From: Salvator merianae
Lineage: Eukaryota; Chordata; Lepidosauria; Squamata; Teiidae
DNA: 64,000 nucleotides
Assembly: GCA_003586115.2 (NCBI GenBank)
Contig: QVOM02000021.1
Location: 8,260,248 to 8,324,247 of the forward strand
Reading direction: 5' to 3'
Below the pieces are notes generated by a model. The model saw only the letters and a program-made list of their open reading frames with translations, had not been told where the DNA came from and did no database searches. How positions within the stretch are numbered: position 1 is the stretch's first letter; each line of letters starts with the position of its first letter. A program made the position numbers and the translations under genes. Shown here piece after piece: positions 21,595 to 33,500 of this stretch.

Positions 21595-23165
21595 CTGTGC
21601 AAAAGTTTTAGGCAGGTGCGGAAAAAATGCCGCAAAGGAAGAATGCTTTCGAAAATAGAAATGTTAATAGTTTATTTTTATCAATTAACAAAATGCAAAG
21701 TGAATGAACAAAAGAGAAAGCTAAATCAAATCAATATATGGTGTGAGCACCCTTTCCCTTCAAAACAGCATCCATTCTTCTAGGTATACTTGCACACAAT
21801 TTCTGAAGAAATGTGGCAGGGAGGTTGGTCCAAACATATTGGAGAACTAACCACAGATCTTCTGTGGATGTGGGCTTGCTCACATCCTTCTGTCTCTTCA
21901 TGTAATCCCAGACAGACTCAATGATGTTGAGATCAGGGCTCTGTGGGGGCCATATCATCACTTCCAGGACTCGTTGTTCTTCGTTATGCTGAAGATAGAT
22001 CTTAATGACATTGGCTGTATGTTTGGGGTCGTTCTCCTGCTGCAGAATAAATTTGGAGCCAATCAGACACCTCCCTGATGGTACTGGATGATGGATAACT
22101 ATCTCCCTGTAGTTCTCAGCATTGAGGACATCATTAATCCTGACCAAATCCCCAACTCCATTTGCTGAAATGCAGCTCCAAACCTGCAAGGAACCTCCAC
22201 CATGCTTCACTGTTGCCTACAGACACTCATTATTGGACAGCTCTCCAGCCCTTCAGCAAATAACCTGCCTTCTGTTACAGCCAAATATTTCAAATTTTGA
22301 CTCATCCATCCAGAGCACCTGCTGGCATTTTTTTGCATCTCAGTTCCTATATTTTTGTGCACAGTTGAGTCACTTGGCCTTGTTTCCACAACAAAGGTGT
22401 GGGGTTTGGGCCACAATTCTTCCATGAAGACCACTTCCTAGCCAGACTTCTCCGAACAGTAGATGGGTGTATCTGGGTCCCACTGGTTTCTGCCAGTTCT
22501 GAGCTGATGACACAGCTGGATATTTTCTGATTTCAAAGGGAAGTAAGCATGATGTGTCTTTCATCTGCTGCACTAAGTTTCCTTGGCTGACCACTGCATC
22601 TATGGTCCTCAGTATTGCCCATTTCTTTGTGCTTCTTCAACAGAGCTTGAACAGCACATCTGGAAACCCCAGTCTACTTTGCCTAGGAGAGACCTTGCTG
22701 ATACAGTATAACTACTTGGTGTCTTGTTGCTGTGCTCAGTCTTGCCATGGTATATGCCCTGTGACATGAAGCTGTCTTCCACAACCTCACCTTTGTAGTA
22801 GAGTTTGGCAGTTCCTCACCCCGTTTTAAGCCTCCTACACAGCTGTTTCTGCTTCAGTTAATGACTGTGTTTCATCCTACACATGAAAATGATGATCATT
22901 GCCACCTGTCTGGTATAATTGGTTAATCATACACCTAAAATAATCCTACAAAATCCCTGACTTTGTGCAAGTGTACCTAGAAGAACTGATGCTGTTTTGA
23001 AAGGAAAGGGTTGTCACACCAAATAATGATTTAATTTAGCTTTCTCTTTTGTTCATTCACTTTGCATTTTGCTAATTGATAAAAATAACTATTAATAACT
23101 TCTATTTTTTAAAGCATTCTTCCTTTGAAGCATTTTTTCCACACCTGCCTAAAACATTTGCACAG
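21595..23165 (-). mobile_element. Tc1/mariner transposon, decayed
   Basis: This 1571-bp element is flanked by TA (21593-21594 and 23166-23167). Its inverted repeats are long, about 150-160 bp, starting CTGTGCAAAAGTTTTAGGCA at left and CTGTGCAAATGTTTTAGGCA on the opposite strand at right, and extending inward past the TTCATTCACTTTGCATTTTG segment. The transposase is on the minus strand and broken. Size, TA duplication and transposase all fit the Tc1 group. Confidence 0.92.
21731..22434 (-). pseudogene. Tc1 transposase, C-terminal part, frameshifted
   Basis: The minus frame 21731-22210 encodes about 159 residues with GGGSLQVWSCISANGVGDL, the motif QQENDPKHTA, then WPPQSPDLNIIESVWDYMK, which are the signature blocks of the Tc1 catalytic domain. 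The upstream block WMDESKFEIFG-like text lies in another frame (22207-22434), and further pieces lie up to about 22594, so at least one frameshift separates them. Where active relatives have D in QQDND, this copy has E (QQEND). Counting from that position, 38 residues precede the final Glu (NIIE), as in DD38E-type relatives. The protein is not functional. Confidence 0.85.
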
Positions 23166-23167
23166 TA

Positions 23168-26100
23168 CTGCTGTTCTTGAAACCATTTGAGTTTTGCTAT
23201 CCTTGCAATGGAGGCTTTCCAAAGAAACATGCTCAAACATTTCCACTTTTGCCATTGCTTGTAAGATCATGTTTATAGTCATATATTAAAGATAAATAGC
23301 TTTGCATTACTTACTCATAGTTTAATTAGCAAAATGGATTCCCTACAAATGTGTCAATCTTCTGCAGACCACGGAGATTAATGGAAGTGACTAATATGGG
23401 CTGATAAATGTGCTGCAGATTTCTGGAACGGTGCCTTAGTTATCCTCTTGCTGCTTCCTTGTAGTGAGTAGGGTTTTTTTTTCAAATCTTGCTGAAAATT
23501 CATCTTCTGAATGATAGCAAGATGGATATATGCACAGGGTTATCTTGCTTCTCAGTCTGAAATACAGTACTCAAAGCCAGGAGTGTAGCAAGGAGGAATG
23601 GGTCCCCTGGCAAAGAAATCTGAGACCAATTAAGACCAAAAGCACATACTTAGTGCAATAATAAGACGCTTGATTCAGCAGCCCACTAAACATTTGAAAA
23701 AGACCTCCAGTCTTTGTTTCCCAGATCCTCAGCTGGGTCTGCTTAATTGTAGTCACATCCCTGCTCAAAGTGTACACTTGCCTTAGTTGCACCAAAAGCT
23801 ACGTTAAAGGTAGGCTGTTTTATGGGAGTCAGCTGCCAGTTCAGGGCGTCCATGTGGTATTCTTCCCCTCCACCATCACTGGTTACGTGAACCAGTGTGA
23901 TGTAACAGCTCGTGTGTTTGACTAGGACCAAATTCTCACCTGACCTTAGAAGCTGACTAGGTGGCCTTCCACCAGTCATTAACTCTCAGTCTAACCTACC
24001 TGACAGCCCTGTACGGGAATGAAACAATGTGTCCCACTTTGATTTATTTGCAGGAAAGGAAAGATACAACTTATTTACATACACACAAAAACAGTTGTAA
24101 GCATGGAGGCTTTCACAGCTGGTTCTCATTTCATTCACTAGCATTTCTAGGGTGTTCTGCTATGTCCCCGTTTGGATCCTGAGCTTTCAGATATAACTGC
24201 GATTTCCATCTTCAAGGGACTTGGCTGTGTGAAGAGTCAGTGCCACTGATGCCTCTTCACATGGACAAGTTCTCTGAGGATGGATGTCACAGTTGCAGCT
24301 GAAAGATCAGGCTTCAAATTGCATTCAAGCACACAACATTCCTACCCTTCACTGGCAGCTACTTGTGGAATGGAGAAAAGGTGTACTATCAGATGCCAGG
24401 TGCTTGGGAGAGAAAGAAAGCAAATTCAACACAGAGGTGCTGTTCTTCTTGGCACATCTAATCCCTCAGGACTGTGCTACTGGATCATCCACACTAGTAG
24501 GTATGGCAATGGCCTCAACCTCAGGAACGCATGTCATTCAGAATTCAAACTATATTCCTCCAGATGAGTTAAAAGTTCCCACCATTCTTTGGCAATGGTC
24601 AGCCTGACTGGAGGTTGTGAGAGCTGTAGTTCACAAAAATCTGGAAGGTCATCATCTGTCCATTCTACAGGATGAAATTTGAAGCATGCAGATATTTAGC
24701 TGGTGGATCCAATACTACGTTAGCATTGGGTTGCTGCCCCTGGTTCAATGTACGGAAAACAACTAAACAGGGGTGCTTCCCAGTTAGATATACGATAATT
24801 TTATAAAAGCTGAAATGAAACATAAGTCAGGACAGCAAAAACAAACAGACAAAAGCAAAATAAAAACAGACCTGGAACCAGCAACTGATGCTCCTCTTTT
24901 CTATATTACTAAGTAAAATTTATTTCTCACTTAGATATTTAATGTAACTAATAGCGCTACTGAGATTTCCGCACCAACCAGCTATGCTCCCCTGACTATG
25001 TTACATCCATATAATCCCTTTGAATTCCTTTGGCAAGAACTTTGAAACACAAATTTGTTAGTGACAGCAAATTCCTCAAATTAAGGAAACAGGATGTATT
25101 GCATCTAGATGAATGTGTGCATTAAGTGAATGAGCCATGAGATGTAATGACAGTGGCAGAAACATCAGAAAAAAAAAAAAGAATCCCATCCATCTCACAT
25201 CCATCTCTCTCATGTTCCTTATGCATGTCATGTGTTGGATCCTGCCTTTTGTTAGAGTGTTTGACAATGTATCCTTCATCCACACAGATCTATGCTTGCA
25301 GCAGCAAAAATCCCAGCTAGAATTATGCTTGGGGACCAGAAGTACACAGCAGTTCCTGGTTCCCAGTGATGATTTCAACCAGGATTTCAACCTCCTTGCC
25401 CCACTGTGCAACTCCTCTGCAGAGGAGAGGAGGTTCTGCTGATCTTGGTTTACCAATAGATCATTCTATAGATTGGGGAGGAAGGAGCTGGACAGAGCTG
25501 CAAAAGTTTGGATGTCTCACTTCCTGATTGCCCAGAAGCCTACAGTGGCTGTGTGGATGTAGTCATAGTCCTCTGGTCCTGTAGATTCCAGGTCCTAGTT
25601 ATACATAAGGCCTTACCTCACACTTCAAAATGAATTCTGAAGGAAATTGCAAGGATTTGGGTTAAGGAGAGGATGTATATGAATACTTAAAGTATATCTA
25701 GTGTGTTTGTTCTCAGGACAAAAGTTCTACCCCCCCCCTCACCTGAAAGTTCTTCTCCCCAGTGTAACTGATTAGTCAGCACAACCTGTCAATCACAGGT
25801 ATCTCTCCTCTACTGTTCCTGTGCAAAGCTGGAAACAGACAAGACTAAAATCAATGCAGAAGTGCACTCCTGCACACCCCTACAAACAGTATGGGAAAAA
25901 AACCCAGAACTAAAGGTCTTGTTCAATCTAGATCCCTTTATTGGGGTTCTGCATAGCTAACTGCTGCTGCTGGCTGAACTTATTATCTTCAGTGGCTGCC
26001 TCGCAGTATTTTCTTCTTAAGCAGGTTGTAGATGTGCAGGAGCCATCCTGGCCCTCTAAATTTTTTCACTTTTTCTTCTAACCAAAGCTCATAGATGTGC

Positions 26101-27212
26101 ACTGGTCTCCTCCTTATAGCTCTGTAAAATGCTGTTGGTTCTCTTCACAAGGGGAAAAAGTGTGGCAATCTTTTCCCTGGAATGCCCTTTTCAGCTTCTG
26201 TAAATCTGCAGTATAGGCACACCTTTAGAAAGCCCTGTGTTGCAGCAAGAAGCAATATGGAATGCTGGGAAGTGCACCCTGCAAAAAAGGAGGGTTGGCA
26301 TGGCAACTCAAATTTTGGTGCTATTTCACAGCAGATGAATCTGGTTTAATGCACAGTAACACTTGCGTGTAGCTACCCCCTCACTCACTTACCTGGATGT
26401 TATCCTGATTTTGAAGGAAATGCTCTACTGAGTTGGTGGAAACTGCTTCCCTCTTGACTGTCTGCCAGAACCAAAGCCAGCCAGACTCATCTCTTCAAAT
26501 GGTGGGAGGTGGCTCATTCAAAATTAAGCACAGGAGACATGCCAGAGAAGCATGTGACACTGATAGATTGCAGCTGGTCTGGGCAATCTGTTCAGCAGAG
26601 AGCCTTACATTAAAAATTGTGAAGATTTGTTGCTACCACTGTACTTGGTCAATATTTTTTCAAGCTAAGCCAGAGCTCTTCACCTAGTGCATTGTGAGAA
26701 CAGAAGGGGAAGCAATGAAACAAATAGCAGTATAAATGCTATTTTTGCAAAATGTTTGTTTATAACTCTGGTTTCCATATCTACTCCACTCCGTTATTTG
26801 AAAACATGACACCAAAACAGATTAAAAATTACATGTTGTGCTTCGTTTATATTGCTTTAATATCTCTTTACAGCTTTTTTGTTTTGACTGTATCACATCT
26901 GATGCAGATGGATATCAATTCTGCGAGGCATGTAGATAAGGCTATGGAAACTACCTTTGCTCTTGGTTTTTTGATGAAGCATTATCTCTTCTGTGGCCCA
27001 TTTCAAAAAGCTACATAGATCTGTTTATAAATTTTCAATTACCTTGAGAATATGTTTTTGCAGATTTCTGGACTGTCTGTCTCTTCTGTGACTGTCCATC
27101 TCCTTAACTCCTATAAGAAGCTTCATCTATGTGGAAACAAGTGTGAGACATGTGAAATAGCTGATACTATGTCCAAAAAATGAAGTGAAAAATCTGTTAC
27201 TTTGAAAAATTT
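23168..27212. other. Intron, no element recognised
   Basis: About 4 kb lack a gene or a repeat I can name. A decayed inverted-repeat fragment may sit near 24540-24700 (compare 'aaatctggaaggtcatcatc'). Open frames up to 126 codons (25076-25456, minus) overlap a 101-codon frame on the other strand and carry no motif. Confidence 0.35.
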
Positions 27213-27214
27213 TT

Positions 27215-27280
<66 letters not shown>

Positions 27281-27328
27281 TTCCTTCCTTCCTTCCTTCC
27301 TTCCTTCCTTCCTTCCTTCCTTCCTTCC
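27213..27328. repeat. Compound microsatellite (TTTC)16 (TTCC)13
   Basis: Sixteen TTTC units (27213-27276) pass directly into thirteen TTCC units (27277-27328). On the minus strand this reads as Lys/Glu/Gly/Arg repeats and is not a gene. Such loci are usually variable in length. Confidence 0.97.
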
Positions 27329-27335
27329 TTTCTTT

Positions 27336-27620
27336 GCATTGTTATCCCGTTCTATAGCAGAAAGTCTCAAGATGGGTTACAGCAATAAAAACAAAATATA
27401 AAATGAACACACTAAAAACAGTGACAGAACCTGAGAGAGGGGAGGGGAAGCCGTTTCCTTAGGCAAAGGCTAGGGTAAAAGATGTGTCTTCCGACTCCTG
27501 AACGTGTAAAGAGAAGACGCCTGGTGCGCCTCAGTGTGGGAGATTATTCCACAGTCTGGGGGCCACCACTGAGAAGGCTGAGAGACCAACCTGCCTTCAG
27601 TGTTCTCTAATTCATATTTC
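27336..27620. repeat. TTTA-type reptile repeat, good copy
   Basis: It shares with 1766-2163 the phrases 'aggctagggtaaaagatg', 'tattccacagtctgggggcc' and 'accactgagaagg'. The microsatellite at 27213-27328 abuts it, at the place where other copies have a (TTTA)n run, so the microsatellite probably grew from the repeat end. Confidence 0.6.
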
Positions 27621-28029
27621 TTTTCTAACTTGATAGGGCGGGGGGGGGCTTTCCTCTCAAAAATAAGTCATTTTTTTGTGTAACAAATATTTTCCTTGAA
27701 CAGAATTTTAGAAGGCAAACAGAGTTCTGGTGGATAGACAGGGACATGGAAATGACTTGCTTCATTCTCATGGGCCATGTTTTGACAGCATGTGGTTTTT
27801 AAAAAGAAATATTTCTTTTTAAATGACTGAAAGTAGCATGACTTTCATCATGGGTGGAAAACATTCATTTGGGGGGAGCAAAATATATTAGTGGTCTTGG
27901 AAGTTTATTTCCAAGGTTTTCTGAATGATCCCCTTTTCTGGTTTAGCTTTCAGTCTTGTTCTAGCCTGGATACCACTGCTTATGATATCCCTCTGGGTCA
28001 TCTTTCATCTTGGATTTATAGGAAGCAAT

Positions 28030-28290
28030 TGTTATTTATTTGTTTAATTATTTCAAGGGTGCTTAGAGTGGCTTTGCTAATTAACCAGCAGTAAAATACA
28101 GTAATATTTAAAAGGCAATTAAATGCACATCTCAAATATTAAGTGCTCAAATAGTTTGCACCACATTCAGTGACCCTACTCAGAATTCAGGAAACACCAG
28201 GGTAAAGAGATAGGTCTTTGTTTCCTGAAGATGCATGGGAGGGGAGACTGCCTTGAGCCAGTTGGAAGTTTGTTTCAAAGCAGAGGTAAG
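28030..28290. repeat. TTTA-type reptile repeat, diverged
   Basis: It shows 'ttatttatttgtttaattat', 'aagggtgcttagagtggctt', 'gggtaaagagataggtcttt' and 'tgaagatgcatgggagggg'. The order matches the 1766 family and the copy at 3840. Confidence 0.5.
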
Positions 28291-28829
28291 CAACTCCATA
28301 GCATCCTTTAGCAGCCAGATTTTCACTTAGGCTAGCCTACCTTTACTAGGTCCCCTAGAGTGGGAAGGATAGCCTACCTGTGCTCACCTCCATACCGGAG
28401 GCTGCAGGCAGGGGTGAAATACCAAGAGGCATTATCACAGACCTATCCTGTCTGTCAGCATGTTCCCTCCCCCTCAGCCTCCAAAGTGCAGGTGAGGACA
28501 GAGAAGCACTCTTCTCCCACTCCTGGGTGTCTGGTCAATGCTATAGTAGAGAATATCTGTAGCTCAAGTTTAGAGCATTGCATTGTAGGAGTTACCTAAG
28601 CTGAACCTTGTGGCTGCAGATATTTCAACATCAAGGTATTCATCACCATCAGTGCAAACGCAAATGTGGGCTATCCTATGGGATGATCAGGCTTTCGAAC
28701 TACACTGCAAGGCTGTTTCAAACAGTTCAGCCTGCCATTTTGAACACCGCTGTTGAAACATCCAATTTGAATTTGAGTTACAGTCTGTTCTGGATGGGGC
28801 TAAACTCTCCCTGAACATGCACATTCATA

Positions 28830-28958
28830 AGCTGCATCTAGATGTCACTTACTTATTCCACTATTTTTGGATATTTTGTAATAAAGCACTTTTGGGAGTG
28901 CTTTATTCTGGAATATCCAATAATAGTGGAATAAGTAAGCAATGTCTGGATGTAGCCG
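28830..28958. repeat. Near-perfect palindrome, about 60-bp arms
   Basis: The left arm includes 'cttacttattccactatttt', 'tggatatttt' and 'aataaagcac'; the right arm includes 'gtgctttatt', 'ggaatatcca' and 'gtggaataagtaagc'. The arms meet with a loop of only a few bases near 28892-28896. It is probably a foldback MITE. I could not find a convincing flanking duplication. Confidence 0.7.
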
Positions 28959-28959
28959 T

Positions 28960-30517
28960 AGTTTGCATTCCTAGAGGATCAGTAGCAAAAGATGCATTTT
29001 TCCCAGCTTTGGCTTGTTCACTGACTATAACTCTTCCTGACAACATCAACAATGATCTCCACAACAGCACTAACGGAAACACTAGGCTCCACTATAGTGG
29101 TCAAGGACACCTGGGGGAGGAACCTCTGATACCATGAGCTGCCACAGTCTAGCCAACATACTTCCCCAGGGTCTGCTGCTACCAGGCCAGGCTACATCTA
29201 GAAGTGTCTCTTGTGCGCAGAGAGCAACCTCAGTCTTCCTACGCAGCCATAGCAATCCTTGAGGCAACAGGCCACATCACAGCGTGAGGTAATGACTCAC
29301 AAGTTGTACCTTGGATGCTGACTGTTAGGCTTTTTCCCAGGTCCCAAAGGTGCTAGTACCGCCCATCAGACACTTCAGTGAGCAGACGGGTGGAGATTAG
29401 CTGCCCCAGGGGCACAGAAATGAGTCTTCGCTATAATGAGATGCAGCCACGGTTTGTGGGATTGTCCTCTTAAACTTTTCAGAAATTGCATAACTTTGGA
29501 GCCAGGGTGTTGAAGGAGACTAGATAGTTTGGTTCCTCCTTGGCTATTATGATATCACCTGCGCTGACTGTCTATATGTTTCCAGGCTCAATTCTATATA
29601 GCTGAACAGTATGGATGGTTAGTATGTTATCCAGGCTTCAGGAAAGGGAGGCAGGATAGTATTCTAAGGACTCGCCATCTGTCCTATAGTTGACTGACAA
29701 CCTCAGACCGCTCCCTCAACAGCCTTCTGGGCAGTTTTCCCTCAGCATTTCCCCTCCCAATGATCTTTTCTTCAAGTACTGGAGTTTTTAGACTGTAAAC
29801 CTGAGGGCAGGGAGTTGTCTGAGGCTGTGATCAGACATATGGAAAGGGACGCCTCCTGGTCAAACTTGAGGTGGGGAATGCCAAACCTTTTTCCCCTGCA
29901 TGGTCCTTACCTCACCTTGAAATCTTGGAAGGGCCATCTCTTCTTCAGACAGAAAATTTTAAGACCAATGGTGACTCATTCTTCAAGTCTCATTAGGAGG
30001 GGACAGAGAGGGAAATCTAGCCAATTGCAGCATGAGAACAAATGCTGCCAGCCAGCAACTAGTCAGGGCCCTGGAAAATTGGGACGGTGGCAGCTTATCA
30101 ATGGTGAGCATTTATCGCTAGGGAGGTATAGTCAGGCTTCAAGGTGAAGGAACAAGGTAGGAGTTTGAATGCCTATTTTTTGTTTTCATCTTCAGAAGAG
30201 GTGCATTTTTTTTTAAAAAAAAGCATTTGAAAAAATTCCCATTTGATCATGTCCTAATATTATGCACTGTAAGCTGCTCTGAGAGCTTTTCTAGATTTAA
30301 GAGCAGAATAAGAATGCAATCAATCAATCAGTCAGTCAGTCAGTTAATAAAATTGCAGTGCTCAGTCTAAATGTTCAGAATAACAGCAATGTGCTTTCAT
30401 TTATAAAAAAGGTAGGGTAAAAATGTGTTTGGTTGCATTCCTAGCATTATCTTTATCTTAATGTTCTGTAATTCTTTTTTTAAGATTAAGGTTACAGTTT
30501 CTTAATATTTCTTTCTT
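28960..30517. other. Intron end, nothing recognised
   Basis: This 3' part of intron 1 has no clear repeat. A CAAT/CAGT simple stretch lies at 30318-30344. The polypyrimidine tract ('atttctttctttag') leading to exon 2 is at 30505-30520. Confidence 0.4.
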
Positions 30518-30523
30518 TAGCAG
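30518..30523 (+). other. CMYA5: Tandem NAGNAG splice acceptor of CMYA5 exon 2
   Basis: The bases TAGCAG form two acceptors three bases apart. Use of the first gives exon start 30521 and the residues ...ESN-S-S-LKT; use of the second gives start 30524 and ...ESN-S-LKT, one Ser fewer. Both keep the frame because each is preceded by AG from exon 1 and supplies a C. Confidence 0.65.
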
Positions 30524-33500
30524 CCTGAAAACCCATAATGAAAATGAGGAGGCGAAATCCAAATTGTTGGATGCTATTCCAAGTGAAGATAGTGGACTGA
30601 CATGGGAGACTAGTTCCAGTAGATGCTCCACATCCCAAGCTTCTGAAACTAGTGCTACATCTGGTGTTTACAGTATGGAAAGTTCATACACGGATAATGG
30701 AAGGGCTTTTCAGAAAGGAACAGGTTGCTCGCCAGATAAGGCACCATTATCACCTGATGCGAAAACAGGTCCAGGAGGTAAACAGTGTGACTTTTTTGGA
30801 AAGCTGATGCAAGTAAAACCAGAGGAGAAAGAATTAGATCCTGCTGATCCACAGTCATGGCCCTTTCAAGTACAATCTTCAAAGAAGATTAAAGACTATT
30901 TGGTGCAAATTACACAGGAAGTAGTGATGACTTCAGTGTCAGAAGAAAAAGAAAACGCTTTGATGAAAAAGGGGGAGCTGCCCCTTGAAGGAACAGTAAG
31001 AGCCAGGATTCAGCAAATTGTAGCTGTTCTGGAAGAAAGAAATAAGAAAATTTTCCGGAGGGTGAACCAAAAAGATGTCCCTCCTCCTTATGAAGTAATT
31101 CGGAAGCCAAAAGGACAACCCAAAATATTGCCCAGGCAAGGCATTTCTGTGACTTTAAGGCATGTGGAACAAAATACTACAGAAAAAAGTAACAAGAAGG
31201 GGATTGTGCGTTATAATCTTAAGCACGTTCAGACAAATGTTCCAAAATCTGGTGAACCTACTGCCTGTAACTTCAATGGGAAGAGACTGCGGCGATCTTT
31301 TCTGCCTGAAACTCCAAATAAGGCTCCAGAAAAGATGCCATCAATTTCATCAGCCCTTGATGACAAAGCCAAGAACCTGGATGCCAAATCACATCCACCT
31401 TCAGCACCAGTGACAATCCCAGAACAAGCAAATTTGGTTTCCCCGGTTTGGCAGGAGAAAAAGGACAGAAGGGAAACACAAATGCAATCTCTTCTCCATG
31501 ATGCTGCAAATGTTGTCTTGGAAAAGCCATCCAAACTTTTTGCAGAAACAGATGAGCAGAAAAGGCAGGATTCCCCATCAGTGATCACGGAAGTGACTGA
31601 TGTAGCAGAAGAACCAAGGGTTCTACCGGAAAGGGAAGTGGGTCAGTTTTCATCACTGGTTTCCCCAGAATCATTTGCTCTCCCTGCTACGGAAGCAGAC
31701 AATCACTTGAACTCTGCTGTAACTTTACCATTGGAACCTGTCTCTCAGGAAGCACAATATGCAACTGATACTGAGGTTAAGCAGCCCAAATCTAAACACC
31801 CTGCTCCCATTGAAACAAGCAAAGATACTGAATTAGTCATCCCCTTGCAAACAGAGATCAAGGATTCAAGCTTGTTGCATTCTGCTGAAGAGATAGAGAA
31901 GCAAGATCTTCTTGGAGATGCAGAGCCTGTGCCTGAACAAGCGCAATCACCACCTCCAGCGAGTGAGACAGAAAAGCCAAAAAAAGAACAGTTGGAGGCG
32001 GAATATCTAAAGAAGGAGGCGGTTCAGGAGCGACTGGCCACACTTTCACAAGCAGAGTCAAAGAAGTCAGTGCATCTGATGAAAGGAGTGGAAGCCAGGG
32101 AAGCTGAAGTGGATCCCAGCTTATCTTCTGCAACAAACATAACAGAATCACAGGAATGCCAGGGTGATCTACATGAAGTTACAGAAGATCAATCAGGACC
32201 CCTACAGTCTTCAGCTTTTGCAACTGGGGCAGTGGAGACAGGTTGGGCAATGCAAGATCTTCATACAGAGGCCCCTGCCTCTGTCTTATTAGAGGAAGAG
32301 CACCGAGATTTATCACCTTCCAGAGGTGGAGCAAAGAGACAGGCTACACTGCCAGAGCCTCAACATGCAGATTCATCACTGGAAATTCCAGAGCCCCAGG
32401 ATGATTTGTCTAAAGCTACAGGAGACCAGCTAGCACTTCTACCATCATCACCTTTCGAAGCTGAGTTAGAAAATCAAGAGCCACAAGAAGTGCACTTGAT
32501 AGGACAAGATCTTCAGAGCCAGGTTTCTGCACCATTAGCGCCAGAGTGCCCAGATTTATCTCATTTGAAACGTGAAGTGGAGAATCAGGCTACATACCCA
32601 GAACCTCAGGTTGCAGATTACCCTTTCTCTATTCCACAGTCCCAAGAAGATCTGCATAAGCCTGAAGGAGGAGAACAACCAGCACTTCCACAGGCTTCAG
32701 CTTTTGCAACTGGGGCAGTGGAGACAGGCTTGTCAATGCAAGATCTTCATACAGAGGCCCCTGCATCAGTCTCATTAGAGGAAGAGCACCCAGATCTATT
32801 GCCTTCCAGAGCTGGAGCAAAGAAACAGGCTACAGTGCCAGAGACTCAGCATGCAGATTCATCACTGGAAATTCCAGAGCCCCAGGATGATTTGTCTAAA
32901 GCTTCAGAAGACCAGCCAGCGCTTCTACCATCATTACCTTTTGAAGCTGAGTTAGAAAACAGAGAGCCACTAGAAGGAGGCTTGACGAGGCATGATCTTC
33001 AGACCCAGGTTCCTGTATCATTAGAGCCAGAGTGCCCAGATTTATCTCATTTGAAGCATGATGAAGCAGATACAGGCTTGGCAATGCAAGCTCTTCATAC
33101 ACAGACCCCTGCGTCCATCTCATTAGAGGAAGAGCACCGGGATCTATTGCCTTCCAGAGGTGGAGCAAAGAGACAGGCTACACTGCCAGAGCCTCAACAT
33201 GCAGATTCATCATTGGAAATTCCAGCACCCCAGAATGATTTGTCTAAAACTACAGGAGACCAGCCAGAGCTTCTGCCGTCATCTCCTTTTGAAGTTGAGT
33301 TAGAAAATCAAGAGCCACAAGAAGTGCACTTGATGGGACAAGATCTTCAGACCCAGGTTCCTGCACCATTAGCGCCAGAGTGCCCAGATTTATCGCATTT
33401 GAAACATAAAGTGGAAAATCAGGCTACATCCCCGGAACCTCAGGTTGCAGATTACCTTTTCTCTATTCCACAGTCCCAAGAAGATCTGCATAAGACTGAA

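Larger units (their letters stand above)
15039..30520 (+). other. CMYA5: CMYA5 intron 1
   Basis: This 15.5-kb intron starts gtatat and ends tttctttag. It holds most of the mobile elements listed between 15545 and 28958. No further coding exon was recognised in it. Confidence 0.8.

Noticed and set aside
25076..25456. Overlapping open frames on both strands (126 and 101 codons).
   Set aside because: Mutually overlapping frames with a poly-Lys/Phe run from a simple A-run; neither looks like a protein.
27127..27339. Lys/Glu/Gly/Arg repeat protein on the minus strand.
   Set aside because: It is the translation of the (TTTC)n(TTCC)n microsatellite.
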